Of a stretch of 42,279 nucleotides of DNA, positions 33,571-42,269 are shown in pieces. Each line of letters opens with the position of its first letter. Position 1 is the first letter of the stretch. This DNA is from Puniceicoccaceae bacterium (GTDB taxonomy: Bacteria > Verrucomicrobiota > Verrucomicrobiia > Opitutales > Coraliomargaritaceae). Position numbers and translations under genes: made by a program. The DNA lies in contig SKFT01000041.1 of the NCBI GenBank assembly GCA_007117865.1, forward strand, positions 1 through 42,279, written 5' to 3'. The notes beneath the pieces were generated by a model. That model saw only the letters and a program-made list of their open reading frames with translations. It had not been told where the DNA came from and ran no database searches.

Positions 33571-36344
33571 CAGGGGAACCAGCGTTTTAGCAGTGTCGCC
33601 AATTGATCGCGACGGACGGGCTTGGCGAGATAATCATCCATGCCGGCATCCATCGCCTTGCGCCTATCCTCCTCAAAAGCGTGGGCAGTCACTGCCACAA
33701 TTGGAATGCGCTTGGACGCTGAACGGCTAAAACAGACCCCTTCTCTTTCCTCCTTGCGAATTAAGCGTGCGGCCTCGAGGCCGTCCATAACCGGCATTTG
33801 CAAATCCATTAGCACCAAGTCGAAGGGAGTTTTTCTGATTGCCGCCATAGCCGCCTGCCCATCCCCGACCACCTTGACCTCGGCGCCAAAACTTTCAACC
33901 ATGGCCTTGATAACCATTTGGTTCACCGCATTGTCCTCCGCCAGTAGCACTCTATGCTTCTTATCACTGGCAGCGGGTTCACCTTGCGGTAACGATTGGG
34001 TTTCCGATGGGTTGTTTGCGGGTATGGTATTGGCGGCAGATCCACTCTGCGGTTCATCGATGGGTAGGCTAAAATAGAAGTGGGAGCCCTTGCCCTCAGT
34101 GCTTTGCATGCCAATCTGCCCTCCCATAAGGGCAACCAACTCCTTGGCTATAGCCAAACCCAAACCCCTGCCGCCATAGCGACGAGTCAAGGAATTGTCG
34201 ACCTGGTTAAAGCGATCGAAAATGGTGTCGGCCTGTGCGTTAGGAATACCGATTCCGGTATCTTCAACGCTAAAGCGAATTTGGGGTCTCGAGGCAACCT
34301 CCAGAGCAGCGCTAAACGTGATACATCCTTTCATGGTAAATTTTATGGCATTGTTTAAAAAGTTGGTTATTATCTGACGTATGCGAGTAGCATCCCCTCG
34401 GAAATGTTGAGGTAGATCCGAATCCTTGCGCACTTCGAAATTCAGGTCATTATCAGCGGCTTTTAATTGATACTCTTTGGCGATGAGATCGATAAATGTA
34501 GGCAGATCAAACGGCTCTTTTTTAATCTCAATTTTGCCAGCATCCAACTTCGCAAAGCAAAAGATGTCGTCAATGATGCTTACCAATTGCTCGCCGCTTG
34601 ACTCGATGATCTTGGCATATTGTGACTGCTCGGGATCTAACGAGCTCTCCAAAAGTATCTGAGTCATGCCCAACACGCCGTTAAGGGGAGTCCGCAGCTC
34701 ATGACTCATATTGGCAAGGAATTGGCGTTTCGCTTCATTCGCCGCCTCAGCTTTTTCAAAGGCTCGCCGGAGTGCGTCCTCAAGCCCCTTGCGTTGCGAC
34801 AGGTCAATATTGACACAGAAAAACTCCCTTTCGGCGCCCGGCACCTCTACCAGCGAGTGGGAACTGTAAACGGTAATCGGTGCCCCGTCCTTGCGCATTA
34901 AGGTTAATTCTCCTGCCGGAATAGGCTGATGGGTTTCTACCATTTTACGGATCTCCGCCTTAACCGCCTCGCGCATTGCGGGAGGGATAATCAATTCAAG
35001 TAGATTGCGCCCTAACGCCTCCTCCTCGGTGTAACCATAAAGTAAAGTCGATGCCTTATTCCAATAGCGAACGGTCCCGTCGAGCGCATACCCTTGAACC
35101 GACACGGTCTCAACGCCCTCTAAAATATTTTTAAAGCGCATCTCGCTGGCCTTGAGTGCTTCCTCCGCCATGATTCGCTCAGTGATATCCGTCAAAATAT
35201 AACAAAAGAACCGTTTTCCCGTTTGCGGATCACGCAGTATTGTTGGCGTAATCTCGACCCATATTACCCCACCTGATTTATCCAAAAACCTACGCTCATA
35301 AATGGACATATCGCCAGATTCTACTTTTTGAAGTGCTAAATGAAAACCTGTAATATCATCCGGATGCCAATAGGGCAAGGGGATCTTGCAGCCGATGAGT
35401 TCCTCGCGCTGGTAACCTGTCATTTTACAAAGCGTGGCGTTCACCTCGATCAATACACCCTCTTCGTCAATAATGGAAAAACCGCTGTTAAGGTTGCTCA
35501 ATAAATTGCGGTTGAAATCGCGCTCGCGTTCCAATTGCAGCCGCAGCACCATGGAATTCGTTATGTCCTGGAAGGTGCCTCTAAGCACCCTTGAGTTGCC
35601 ATTATCAATGGGTTGCGAACAAACGGCACGCACCCAGCGAATATTACCCTTGCACGTGCGGATTCGCAACTCCAGGTCGTAGCCGCTGTTAGTGGCTATT
35701 GCGGCAGCTACCGCATCGCGAATCATTGCCCTGTCCTCTTCAAGATAGAAACCAAGGTCTGTCTCAAGAGTAGGGGTAAAATCGCTCGGTGCTTCGTGGA
35801 TGATCCGCGTCTGATCGCTCCACCACAGGGTATCATTTTGCAAGTCAACCTCCCATGCGCCTATCTGGGCAATCGCATTGGTTCGCTCAAATAAATCCCT
35901 TTCGCGCCCAGCTTTAATCTCTGCATTGCGCAGTTCGGTAATATCAACATGTGTGCCGACCATACGCGAGGGTTGCCCCTCGTTGGTCCACTCGACGACC
36001 TTTCCGGCACATCGCACATGGACGATGGAACCATTTTTATGGCGGTGGCGCGCTTCCAGTGTATAGGGGTGCCCGCCCTTGCTTTCAAAATGTTTCTGCA
36101 ACTGTTCTTGCGCGAGAGGCAAATCGTCAGGAAGCAATGTTTTTTGCCAAAAAGCAGGTGTATTTTCAACCTCGTCATCCTCATAGCCCAGCATTGCCTT
36201 ATAAACCGGGCAGTAGTAATAGCGGTTACTGGGAATATCCCATTGCCAGACCCCGTGGGTTGATAAGCGGATGATGGCATCCAAGTCGTATTTATTCAAA
36301 AAGCTGGGTAGCGAACAGTCGTCGGGTGCGCAATTTACTGTCAT
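33570..36344 (-). CDS. Soluble hybrid histidine kinase: four PAS - HisKA - HATPase - REC
   Basis: A 924-residue protein without TM helices. Four PAS domains (about 20-140, 155-265, 275-385, 400-515) contain typical WxWD, GYxxEE and D-I-T-E segments. HisKA has [19 protein letters not shown] (about 540), the N-box [16 protein letters not shown]1 VEDTGIGIP and G2 [13 protein letters not shown]-terminal receiver (about 796-920) has AEDNAVNQ, D in [13 protein letters not shown], and AKPVRRDQ. It is the first gene of the ten-gene minus-strand operon. A TTGACA-type promoter and an inverted repeat lie just upstream, in the divergent region shared with the STAS operon. The signal is unknown; multiple PAS domains suggest redox or small-molecule input. 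Confidence 0.92.
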   Translation of the reverse strand: MTVNCAPDDCSLPSFLNKYDLDAIIRLSTHGVWQWDIPSNRYYYCPVYKAMLGYEDDEVENTPAFWQKTLLPDDLPLAQEQLQKHFESKGGHPYTLEARHRHKNGSIVHVRCAGKVVEWTNEGQPSRMVGTHVDITELRNAEIKAGRERDLFERTNAIAQIGAWEVDLQNDTLWWSDQTRIIHEAPSDFTPTLETDLGFYLEEDRAMIRDAVAAAIATNSGYDLELRIRTCKGNIRWVRAVCSQPIDNGNSRVLRGTFQDITNSMVLRLQLERERDFNRNLLSNLNSGFSIIDEEGVLIEVNATLCKMTGYQREELIGCKIPLPYWHPDDITGFHLALQKVESGDMSIYERRFLDKSGGVIWVEITPTILRDPQTGKRFFCYILTDITERIMAEEALKASEMRFKNILEGVETVSVQGYALDGTVRYWNKASTLLYGYTEEEALGRNLLELIIPPAMREAVKAEIRKMVETHQPIPAGELTLMRKDGAPITVYSSHSLVEVPGAEREFFCVNIDLSQRKGLEDALRRAFEKAEAANEAKRQFLANMSHELRTPLNGVLGMTQILLESSLDPEQSQYAKIIESSGEQLVSIIDDIFCFAKLDAGKIEIKKEPFDLPTFIDLIAKEYQLKAADNDLNFEVRKDSDLPQHFRGDATRIRQIITNFLNNAIKFTMKGCITFSAALEVASRPQIRFSVEDTGIGIPNAQADTIFDRFNQVDNSLTRRYGGRGLGLAIAKELVALMGGQIGMQSTEGKGSHFYFSLPIDEPQSGSAANTIPANNPSETQSLPQGEPAASDKKHRVLLAEDNAVNQMVIKAMVESFGAEVKVVGDGQAAMAAIRKTPFDLVLMDLQMPVMDGLEAARLIRKEEREGVCFSRSASKRIPIVAVTAHAFEEDRRKAMDAGMDDYLAKPVRRDQLATLLKRWFP

Positions 36345-36361
36345 GTTGAGTAATTAGGGAT

Positions 36362-36395
36362 TTGGCTCAAAAACTTTTAAATAGTTTTAAGCCAA
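36362..36395. promoter_or_regulatory. Imperfect inverted repeat in the divergent kinase/STAS control region
   Basis: TTGGCTCAAAAACT and AGTTTTAAGCCAA form arms of 13-14 bases (one mismatch and one bulge) around TTTAAAT. The repeat covers the -10 region and the likely start of transcription of the minus-strand promoter, a position expected for a repressor operator. The regulator is unknown. A structural role in the leader RNA is an alternative. Confidence 0.45.
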
Positions 36396-36413
36396 CTATA
36401 AAAAACTTGTCAA
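36384..36413 (-). promoter_or_regulatory. Sigma-70-like promoter for the kinase/EPS operon
   Basis: On the minus strand, TTGACA (36408-36413) is followed after 17 bases by TTAAAA (36385-36390), or after 18 bases by TAAAAC. The -35 is a perfect consensus; the -10 is weak. It lies about 40-70 bp before the ATG of the 924-residue kinase. A weak -10 under an inverted repeat would fit regulated expression. Confidence 0.45.
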
Positions 36414-36444
36414 CCCCCTCCAACAATGAGATAAGGGTTTTAGT

Positions 36445-36744
36445 ATGATTACCTTCAACAAAACTGATGATTGCCTGACAATTGTTCTTCAAGTCGCCAG
36501 CCTGGATGCTGGTAACGCTGTTACTGCGAAGGAACAGTTTCGGGAGTTGATCCAAGATTGGGACAAAACCGTCAAAATCGATCTCTCTCAGGTAGACTTT
36601 ATGGACAGTAGCGGGATTGGTGCGCTGCTGAGTTTATTCAAGTCCACCAACCAACAACTCACACTCGTTCGTCCCAAGCCCTCGGTCATGAGCGTATTGG
36701 AGCTATTGCGTCTGCATCGGGTCTTTCCCATTGAGCTCGACTAG
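36445..36744 (+). CDS. STAS-domain protein (anti-sigma-factor-antagonist-like)
   Basis: A 99-residue single STAS domain. The segment VKIDLSQVDFMDSSGIGALLSLFK contains the MDS-S-G signature with S55 at the position phosphorylated in SpoIIAA/RsbV-type proteins. An AAGGG Shine-Dalgarno lies 7-8 bp before the ATG. It is the first gene of a plus-strand operon, 20 bp ahead of the glycosyltransferase with its own STAS domain. The only RsbW-type kinase and SpoIIE phosphatase I see are in the protein at 23541-25265, its likely modifier. No sigma factor is nearby, so a SypA-like role in polysaccharide control fits better than sigma release. Confidence 0.9.
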   Translation: MITFNKTDDCLTIVLQVASLDAGNAVTAKEQFRELIQDWDKTVKIDLSQVDFMDSSGIGALLSLFKSTNQQLTLVRPKPSVMSVLELLRLHRVFPIELD

Positions 36745-36764
36745 ACCTTACGGGCCAAACTCAG

Positions 36765-37922
36765 ATGTCGCCGCCTACCCCCAGTCAATCTGATACCGCA
36801 GCGCACGACCCCGAAATTGCCTTTTTACTGGGACTGCCCTTTCACCGCATGACAATGGCGGATACGGTCAATGCGGCGGTTGAGGCGGTCGAGACCGCAA
36901 TTCCGCGCTATTTTGTGACCGCTAACGCCGACTTTGTGGCGCAGGCATACGACAACGATCGCTTGCGCGAGATTTTACTACACGCCCACCGCGCGGTATG
37001 CGATGGAATGCCGCTAATCTGGCTCTCGCGCCTATTTCCTCCAGCCTTGCCGGAACGGGTAGCGGGATCCGATTTGGTATTTGAACTTTTTCAACAGGGC
37101 AGTCAGCGGAATTGGCGGTTTTTCTTTTTGGGTAGCGATGAGGCCACTCTGGCAAAAACCGAAGCGGTTTTGGCCGAGCGCTACCCTGGCTTGCAAGTTT
37201 GTGGCAGTTTCTCCCCGCCTTTTGCTGCCGTCGAGGATTGGCCCAATGCGGAAATAGCCAAACAAATTCAATTGGCGAAGCCGCATGTCCTTCTCGTAGC
37301 CGTCGGCTGCCCCAAGCAGGAATACTGGATCGCCCGTTATGCCAGCGAGCTTAATATCCCGCTGGCGATAGGGATTGGTGCTTCGCTCGATTTTATTGCG
37401 GGTCGCCAAGTGCGGGCACCCCGATGGATGCAAAAAACGGGCACCGAGTGGATCTGGCGTATGGCTACTGACCCAGGCAGACTGATGGCGCGCTACTGGA
37501 AGGACTTTCGCTATCTTGCGAGATTGAGTTTCATCCAATGGCGACTGACCCGCAGGCATCATATCCGCGCGCTTGATCTGGCAGCGCAATCGGATGCTGC
37601 TGCCAGCGCCTCCAAGAATGTAACCCACATTCACTGGGTTGGCTCCGTTGAAGCAGCCAATCTCTCGTTGCATGTGCTACCTGACAATCCAACACAACCT
37701 CTTTTGCTCGATCTCTCGGATGTCAGTTTCATGGATAGCGCAGGGATCGGCCATTTGATAAAATTCGCGCGTCGCTGCCGCGAGGCCGCACAGCCCTTTG
37801 CGCTTTTTAGGCCCTCGCCGCAAGTGCAGAAAATCATAGCCGCGCTACACCTGCAACGTGAGTTCTCGATTGTTGAGGACGCCGCGCTTTTTCCGGCTAC
37901 ACAAACCAAGGTGTCCAAGTGA
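36765..37922 (+). CDS. WecG/TagA/CpsF-family (GT26) glycosyltransferase fused to a C-terminal STAS domain
   Basis: A 385-residue protein. Residues about 18-255 are a complete GT26 domain: VTANADFV (51-58), CDGMPLIWLSR (79-89), FFLGSDEA (120-127), GCPKQEYW (181-188), GIGASLDFIAGRQVRAPRWMQ and TEWIWRM. Normal family members are about 240-260 residues and end here. Instead a short linker (about 262-285) leads to a STAS domain (about 286-375) with LLLDLSDVSFMDSAGIGHLIKFAR and the putative phospho-acceptor S325. Enzyme and switch domain share one frame with no frameshift sign. The stop overlaps the next gene's GTG (GTGA). Likely function: sugar transfer to a lipid-linked intermediate, controlled by STAS phosphorylation or binding; the control part is inference. 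Confidence 0.92.
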   Translation: MSPPTPSQSDTAAHDPEIAFLLGLPFHRMTMADTVNAAVEAVETAIPRYFVTANADFVAQAYDNDRLREILLHAHRAVCDGMPLIWLSRLFPPALPERVAGSDLVFELFQQGSQRNWRFFFLGSDEATLAKTEAVLAERYPGLQVCGSFSPPFAAVEDWPNAEIAKQIQLAKPHVLLVAVGCPKQEYWIARYASELNIPLAIGIGASLDFIAGRQVRAPRWMQKTGTEWIWRMATDPGRLMARYWKDFRYLARLSFIQWRLTRRHHIRALDLAAQSDAAASASKNVTHIHWVGSVEAANLSLHVLPDNPTQPLLLDLSDVSFMDSAGIGHLIKFARRCREAAQPFALFRPSPQVQKIIAALHLQREFSIVEDAALFPATQTKVSK

Positions 37923-39091
37923 GCGCGCGTCAATCAAAAGTCCTGATCTCCGCCGGGATGATCCAAGGCGGATTATCCGGTGTAGGCCGTTATGTTGTCG
38001 AAATTGCCCAACGCATACCGCAGTCAAGTGGTGTCGATTTGCATGTGGCCGGGCTGGTTGACGACAGGCACTTGTTCCCCAAAACATCGGATGCTAACTG
38101 GATCAGCATCCCAAAACGATACGCCAAAGGCGCTGCCAATCTGTTTTGGCATACCATGGCCTTGCCGAGGATACTTCGGCAAAGATCATTTGATCTCTAT
38201 CACTCCCCCAGCTATCGCCGTATCATTCCCTGCTGCCCGGCGGCTCAGATCGCAACCGTACATGATTGTGCTCCCTTCCACCTGCGCGAGAAGTATGGCT
38301 TGATACGCGGCTTCTTCGGCCGCTCTTTTGCTCCGGCCATGGCGCGTCGCTGCCAAGGCATCCTAACGGTTAGCCATTTTACTGCCCGTGATATTGTGCA
38401 ATTTTACAAGATACCGATCGATTCGATCAACGTCATTCACAATGGGCTCGACCACAACACCTACTACCCTCGCGACTCCAAGGCTTTGGCAGATTTTCGC
38501 CAGCGCATGGGCATCGCCAAGCCCTACCTGCTATACATTTCGCGGCTGGAGCATCCCGGCAAGAACCATGTGCGTTTGATTGAAGCCTATGATCGCGCCC
38601 GCAAAGCGGGAATAATCGATGCACCGCTGGTTCTGGGAGGCGCTCCCTGGCACGGTGCCGAGACAATTCGCCAACGGGTGGCAAGCTCGCCTTTTGCTGC
38701 CTCAATCCTGCTCCCGGGCTTTATTGAGGAAGCTGATTTGCCGCTATGGTATGGAGCTGCGGCGGCACTGATTTTCCCCAGTCTAATCGAAGGTTTTGGC
38801 CTGCCTGTGGCGGAGGCGCTTGCCTGTGGAATACCCGTCTTGTCCTCAGACCGCGGCAGCTTGCCGGAAGTCGGTGGCGATGCCGCACTGTATTTTGACC
38901 CAACCGACATTGATTCGATCGTTCGGTCCCTTGAGGAATTTGCCAATTGCAAGCCTGAAGCTAGGGAAGCACTGTGCAAACGCGGGATCAAGCAAGCCGC
39001 GAAGTTCCACTGGGATAATGCCGCGCAAGCCACTGCCAAGGCCTATCTCAAGCTGCTTGGACCTTTTGCAACCCATCAGGAGTCAAAATGA
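37919..39091 (+). CDS. Family 4 glycosyltransferase
   Basis: A 390-residue GT-B enzyme. It starts at GTG 37919, overlapping the preceding stop (GTGA), with LISAGMIQGGLSGVGRYVVEIAQ as the acceptor-side glycine-rich loop. The donor domain has YLLYISRLEHPGKNHVRLIEAY (about 200) and the E-x7-E motif in PSLIEGFGLPVAEALACGIPVLSSDRGSLPEVGGDAALYFDP (about 283-325), typical of GT4 mannosyl/glucosyl-type transferases. It is translationally linked to both neighbours (ATGA with the pyrophosphatase). It probably adds the next sugar after the GT26 enzyme; the sugar is unknown. Confidence 0.9.
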   Translation: MSARQSKVLISAGMIQGGLSGVGRYVVEIAQRIPQSSGVDLHVAGLVDDRHLFPKTSDANWISIPKRYAKGAANLFWHTMALPRILRQRSFDLYHSPSYRRIIPCCPAAQIATVHDCAPFHLREKYGLIRGFFGRSFAPAMARRCQGILTVSHFTARDIVQFYKIPIDSINVIHNGLDHNTYYPRDSKALADFRQRMGIAKPYLLYISRLEHPGKNHVRLIEAYDRARKAGIIDAPLVLGGAPWHGAETIRQRVASSPFAASILLPGFIEEADLPLWYGAAAALIFPSLIEGFGLPVAEALACGIPVLSSDRGSLPEVGGDAALYFDPTDIDSIVRSLEEFANCKPEAREALCKRGIKQAAKFHWDNAAQATAKAYLKLLGPFATHQESK

Positions 39092-40734
39092 AAAAAGCGG
39101 CACCCCATTATGTCTGTGGTCATCGTTCACCCGATACCGATGCCATTGTTTCCGCCTATGCCCTGGCTTGGTTGCATCGTCAGCGCTATCCCAACTCAAA
39201 CGCGCAGGCAATTCGCCTGGGTGATGCCAACCGCCAAACGGACTGGCTTTTTACCAGCAGCAATTGCGAATTGCCTCCGGTGCGTATGTCCTGTCTTGCG
39301 AATGCCGGGGAGATTTTCAGCGAGGCTCCACAGGTTGGCTTGGATATGCCACTCAGGGAGGCACTGGAAAACATTCAACGCATGGATGCCTCATTTGCCG
39401 TTGTTTGCGATGAGGAACAGCGACCCATTGGAATTGTCAGCAACCGCCACCCGCGCACAAATTACCTGCTTCAATGCAATGTGGAGGATTTCTTTGGCAC
39501 CCTGCTGGACTTCTCCCACATTGTCCAAGGTCTTCCGCTGGAGGCTCTGAACAGCAGTGACGTGGCTGAGATCGATCGGCTTGAGGTCGTCATGCATAAA
39601 CACACATTTGCCGGCGAGTGGAATGAAAATACGGTTCTCGTCCTTGGCGATCGCGACCTTTTGCTTGAAAAAATCATTCAACAGCCACCTGCTGCCGTTG
39701 TGCTGCTGGGCATGGATTCGGTCAGGGCTAGGGAAATCGCCAATCAGCTAACGTGCCCGACATTTTTGTTTAAAGGCTCGGTGGTAAACCTCTGCGCACG
39801 ATTACCCGGGTGCGTACCTTGCGAGACGGCGCTTGAGCCAAACTTTCCCATCCTAAAAGCCGACACCGATCTTCTGACACTGGAAAAAGCCGTTCGCGCC
39901 CATCCGTTGGGCATCGTGGTTGTGGACGCTGAAAACCGTTTTATGGGCACACTTTCAGCCGATGACCTACTCTCAACCCCGCGTCCAAAGCTGAGCCTGG
40001 TGGATCATAGTGAAAGACGGCAAAGCATCGATGGGTTGGACCGCGCAGAGATTATCGAGATTCTGGATCACCACCGACTGGGTGATATCGAAACGCATAC
40101 CCCAATCGCAATTGATGTCAGACCGGTCGGTTCGACCGCCACAATTCTCTTTGCGCGAATAAGGGCGGCTCAGCTCAAAATGCCCAAGCATCTGGCTCGC
40201 TTGCTTTTGGGTGCATTAATCAGTGACACCCTGTTGCTGACTTCACCCACAACGACTCCAACAGATAAGGAAGCGGCAAAACACCTGGCCGACATTTCGG
40301 GTGTCGATTTGAACGCTTTTGGATTGGAGGTTTTGCGGCAAAACGACGAGCTTGCCAGTGCCTCTGCCGCGCAACTGGTAGCGCGCGACTGTAAAGAATT
40401 TCACCATGGCACCGAAACCTCCTTCCTAATCGCACAAATAGAAACGGTTGATCTTGCTTCGCTATCACCTGAATTGGTGGACTCATTGCGCGATGAACTG
40501 CTTAAACGCGTGCTATCAGCGCGTGCAGTCTTTGGTATCGTGATGGTAACGGATGTTATTAAAACCTGTAGCCGATTGATACTGGCAACTGAGGACCCTC
40601 AATTTCAAGCCGCCTTCGCGCTTGAGGCGCAGGAAGCTGAAGCCAATTGTTGGCAGGTGGAGGGCATGGTCTCCCGCAAAAAACAACTGCTTCCCTGGGT
40701 CTTCGAATGCCTGCAAAAGCAATCCAACCCCTAA
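39088..40734 (+). CDS. Family II inorganic pyrophosphatase with CBS and DRTGG regulatory insert
   Basis: A 548-residue manganese-type pyrophosphatase of the DHH family. The catalytic N-terminal motif is VCGHRSPDTDAIVSAYA (9-25). An insert follows: CBS half (about 85-125; MDASFAVVCDEEQRPIGIVS), DRTGG-like domain (about 135-245) and second CBS half (about 255-300; HPLGIVVVDAENRFMGTLSADD). The catalytic core resumes with VDHSE, EILDHHRLGD, GSTATILFARI and LLGALISDTLLL, and ends with the DHHA2 domain and its SRKKQLLPW substrate-binding motif. CBS-pyrophosphatases of this type are controlled by adenine nucleotides. Hydrolysis of PPi pulls nucleotide-sugar synthesis forward. Finding it inside a glycosyltransferase operon, overlapping one by 4 bp, suggests a dedicated supply role. 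Confidence 0.93.
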   Translation: MKKAAPHYVCGHRSPDTDAIVSAYALAWLHRQRYPNSNAQAIRLGDANRQTDWLFTSSNCELPPVRMSCLANAGEIFSEAPQVGLDMPLREALENIQRMDASFAVVCDEEQRPIGIVSNRHPRTNYLLQCNVEDFFGTLLDFSHIVQGLPLEALNSSDVAEIDRLEVVMHKHTFAGEWNENTVLVLGDRDLLLEKIIQQPPAAVVLLGMDSVRAREIANQLTCPTFLFKGSVVNLCARLPGCVPCETALEPNFPILKADTDLLTLEKAVRAHPLGIVVVDAENRFMGTLSADDLLSTPRPKLSLVDHSERRQSIDGLDRAEIIEILDHHRLGDIETHTPIAIDVRPVGSTATILFARIRAAQLKMPKHLARLLLGALISDTLLLTSPTTTPTDKEAAKHLADISGVDLNAFGLEVLRQNDELASASAAQLVARDCKEFHHGTETSFLIAQIETVDLASLSPELVDSLRDELLKRVLSARAVFGIVMVTDVIKTCSRLILATEDPQFQAAFALEAQEAEANCWQVEGMVSRKKQLLPWVFECLQKQSNP

Positions 40735-40746
40735 ACGCCGAAGCCC

Positions 40747-41946
40747 ATGACAAACCCATCTACCAACTCATTCACCGTCTGCTGGCTGCACGAAAAAAAA
40801 GGTGCTTTCGGCGGTGCCGAAGCCAATGTGATCGAAACAGCGTTGGCACTTAAGGAACGCGGATTCAACAACATCCTGGCCTACCGCGAAAACACCGGAA
40901 TCGATAGCGAGCGCTGGGATCATGCCTTTGATTCAAGTATTGCGATACCAGCCGACACCCCGGCAAGTGCGCTATTGAAAGATATACGCGCCGATTTATT
41001 TTGGATTCACAACTGGTCTTGCAGCAGCGATTTTGAGGATTTGCGCAGCATCGGAATTCCGCGAGTTCGAATGATACATGACCATGCTATGTATTGCATG
41101 CGCCATTACAAATACCATCCGCTAACCCGCCGCAATTGTACCCGTCCGGCCTCGCTTGCCTGCGTTTTTCCCTGCATGGCACCCGTTCAACGTGGCTCTG
41201 GCATGTGGCCGATCAAGTTGGCCAGCTTCTCTGCCAAGCTTAGGGAAATCAATGACAACCGGGGACTGGATCAACTTGTGGTCAATTCCCGCTTCATGGC
41301 GGGTGAACTCCTGAAAAATGGATTTTTGCATGAGCAAATTAAAGTATTAGCACCATTGCCACCTGAAAGGGAATTGCCGGATAGCGTCCTGAAAACACCA
41401 CCAGTAAAAGGGCATCTCCTCTTTGCCGGGCAAGTCATCCGCGGCAAAGGTCTTGATGTGTTGCTAAAGGCTCTCGCACTAGCCAAAGGCAGCGATTGGA
41501 GCTTAACGGTTGCTGGCAGTGGCTCGGCACTGGAAAAATGTCAATCGCTGGCACAGAAATTAACCCTCAATGATCGCATTCAATGGCTCGGGCACTTAAC
41601 TCCTCTGGAGCTGGCACGACTCTATCGAAGCGCGTCTATCGTTATTGTTCCCTCCATGTGGCAGGAGCCGTTCGGCATGATTGGTATTGAGGCGATGCGC
41701 CACGCACGCCCAGTCATTGCTTTCGCATCCGGAGGGATTCCTGAGTGGATACATGACCGGCAACATGGACGACTGGTAAAAACAGGAGACGTTTACGCCC
41801 TTCGGGATGCCATCGTGGATTTGCTTGAAAACCCGGATAAAACCAAGGCCTACGGCGAAAATGCCAGTCGTTGGGTGCAGGAAAACTTCTCCTTCAAAGA
41901 TTACATTGAAAACCTGAAGGACTTACTCATGAAGCTATCAAGATAG
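40747..41946 (+). CDS. Family 4 glycosyltransferase with a Cys-rich insert
   Basis: A 399-residue GT-B protein starting TVCWLHEKKGAFGGAEANVIETA. The N-terminal domain contains an unusual Cys/His segment (HDHAMYCMRHYKYH ... NCTRPASLACVFPC, about 100-140) with four Cys that may bind a metal or form a structural knuckle. The donor domain has HLLFAGQVIRGKGLDVLLKAL, LGHLTPLELARLYRSASIVIVPS and the E-x7-E region MWQEPFGMIGIEAMRHARPVIAF. It is the last gene of the plus-strand operon, 12 bp after the pyrophosphatase. The specific sugar is unknown. No transcription terminator with a T-run follows directly. Confidence 0.88.
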   Translation: MTNPSTNSFTVCWLHEKKGAFGGAEANVIETALALKERGFNNILAYRENTGIDSERWDHAFDSSIAIPADTPASALLKDIRADLFWIHNWSCSSDFEDLRSIGIPRVRMIHDHAMYCMRHYKYHPLTRRNCTRPASLACVFPCMAPVQRGSGMWPIKLASFSAKLREINDNRGLDQLVVNSRFMAGELLKNGFLHEQIKVLAPLPPERELPDSVLKTPPVKGHLLFAGQVIRGKGLDVLLKALALAKGSDWSLTVAGSGSALEKCQSLAQKLTLNDRIQWLGHLTPLELARLYRSASIVIVPSMWQEPFGMIGIEAMRHARPVIAFASGGIPEWIHDRQHGRLVKTGDVYALRDAIVDLLENPDKTKAYGENASRWVQENFSFKDYIENLKDLLMKLSR

Positions 41947-42130
41947 CCCTTCCGCCTTTCAAAAATCAGTGCCGCAATGAAAGCGTGGACAAACAGGAGG
42001 CTGCCTGCCAAGGATTATCCTGAATCAGAACTCTGAGACTTTGCCTGGCACGCCATGGCGTAATTGCTTGACTCTGACCATCAAATAAAGGTCACTACCA
42101 CAAATCCTGATGGAAATATATTACCAATTA

Positions 42131-42174
42131 AATCCGTGAGTTTCACTAAGGATAACTGTTACCTGAATCCGTGA
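42131..42174 (+). repeat. Direct repeat AATCCGTGA, two copies
   Basis: AATCCGTGA occurs at 42131-42139 and 42166-42174, 35 bp apart start to start (between three and four helical turns). It may be a pair of regulator half-sites or part of a dispersed AATCCGTG-type intergenic repeat. Confidence 0.45.
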
Positions 42175-42214
42175 AATTCCCCTCATAAAATAGGTGCAAC
42201 TTGTTTCCTGTCAG

Positions 42215-42243
42215 TATTTAGTGTTATTTTTCAACACTAAATA
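42215..42243. promoter_or_regulatory. Perfect 11-bp inverted repeat upstream of the next gene
   Basis: TATTTAGTGTT and AACACTAAATA flank a 7-base spacer (ATTTTTC). The stem is AT-rich and the distal side has no T-run, so an operator about 30-55 bp ahead of the next ATG is more likely than a terminator. Confidence 0.5.
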
Positions 42244-42245
42244 TA

Positions 42246-42262
42246 TTCACCTCGCAGGTGAA
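42246..42262 (+). promoter_or_regulatory. Hairpin that could hide a Shine-Dalgarno
   Basis: TTCACCT-CGC-AGGTGAA is a perfect 7-bp stem with a 3-base loop. Its 3' arm contains AGGTG, the only good ribosome-binding sequence for the ATG at 42270. Pairing would block that site, which may limit translation. Confidence 0.4.
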
Positions 42263-42269
42263 ATTTCTT

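Noticed and set aside
37032-37673. Minus-strand ORF of 213 codons
   Set aside because: Antisense to the GT26-STAS gene, whose motifs are unambiguous; no recognisable motif in the antisense frame.
41956-41984. Rho-independent terminator after the last glycosyltransferase
   Set aside because: The pairing CGCcTTTCA/TGAAAGCG is interrupted by a bulge, has a long loop and is not followed by a T-run.
42131-42174. CRISPR-like repeat
   Set aside because: Only two copies of a 9-bp word, no regular spacer series and no cas gene.
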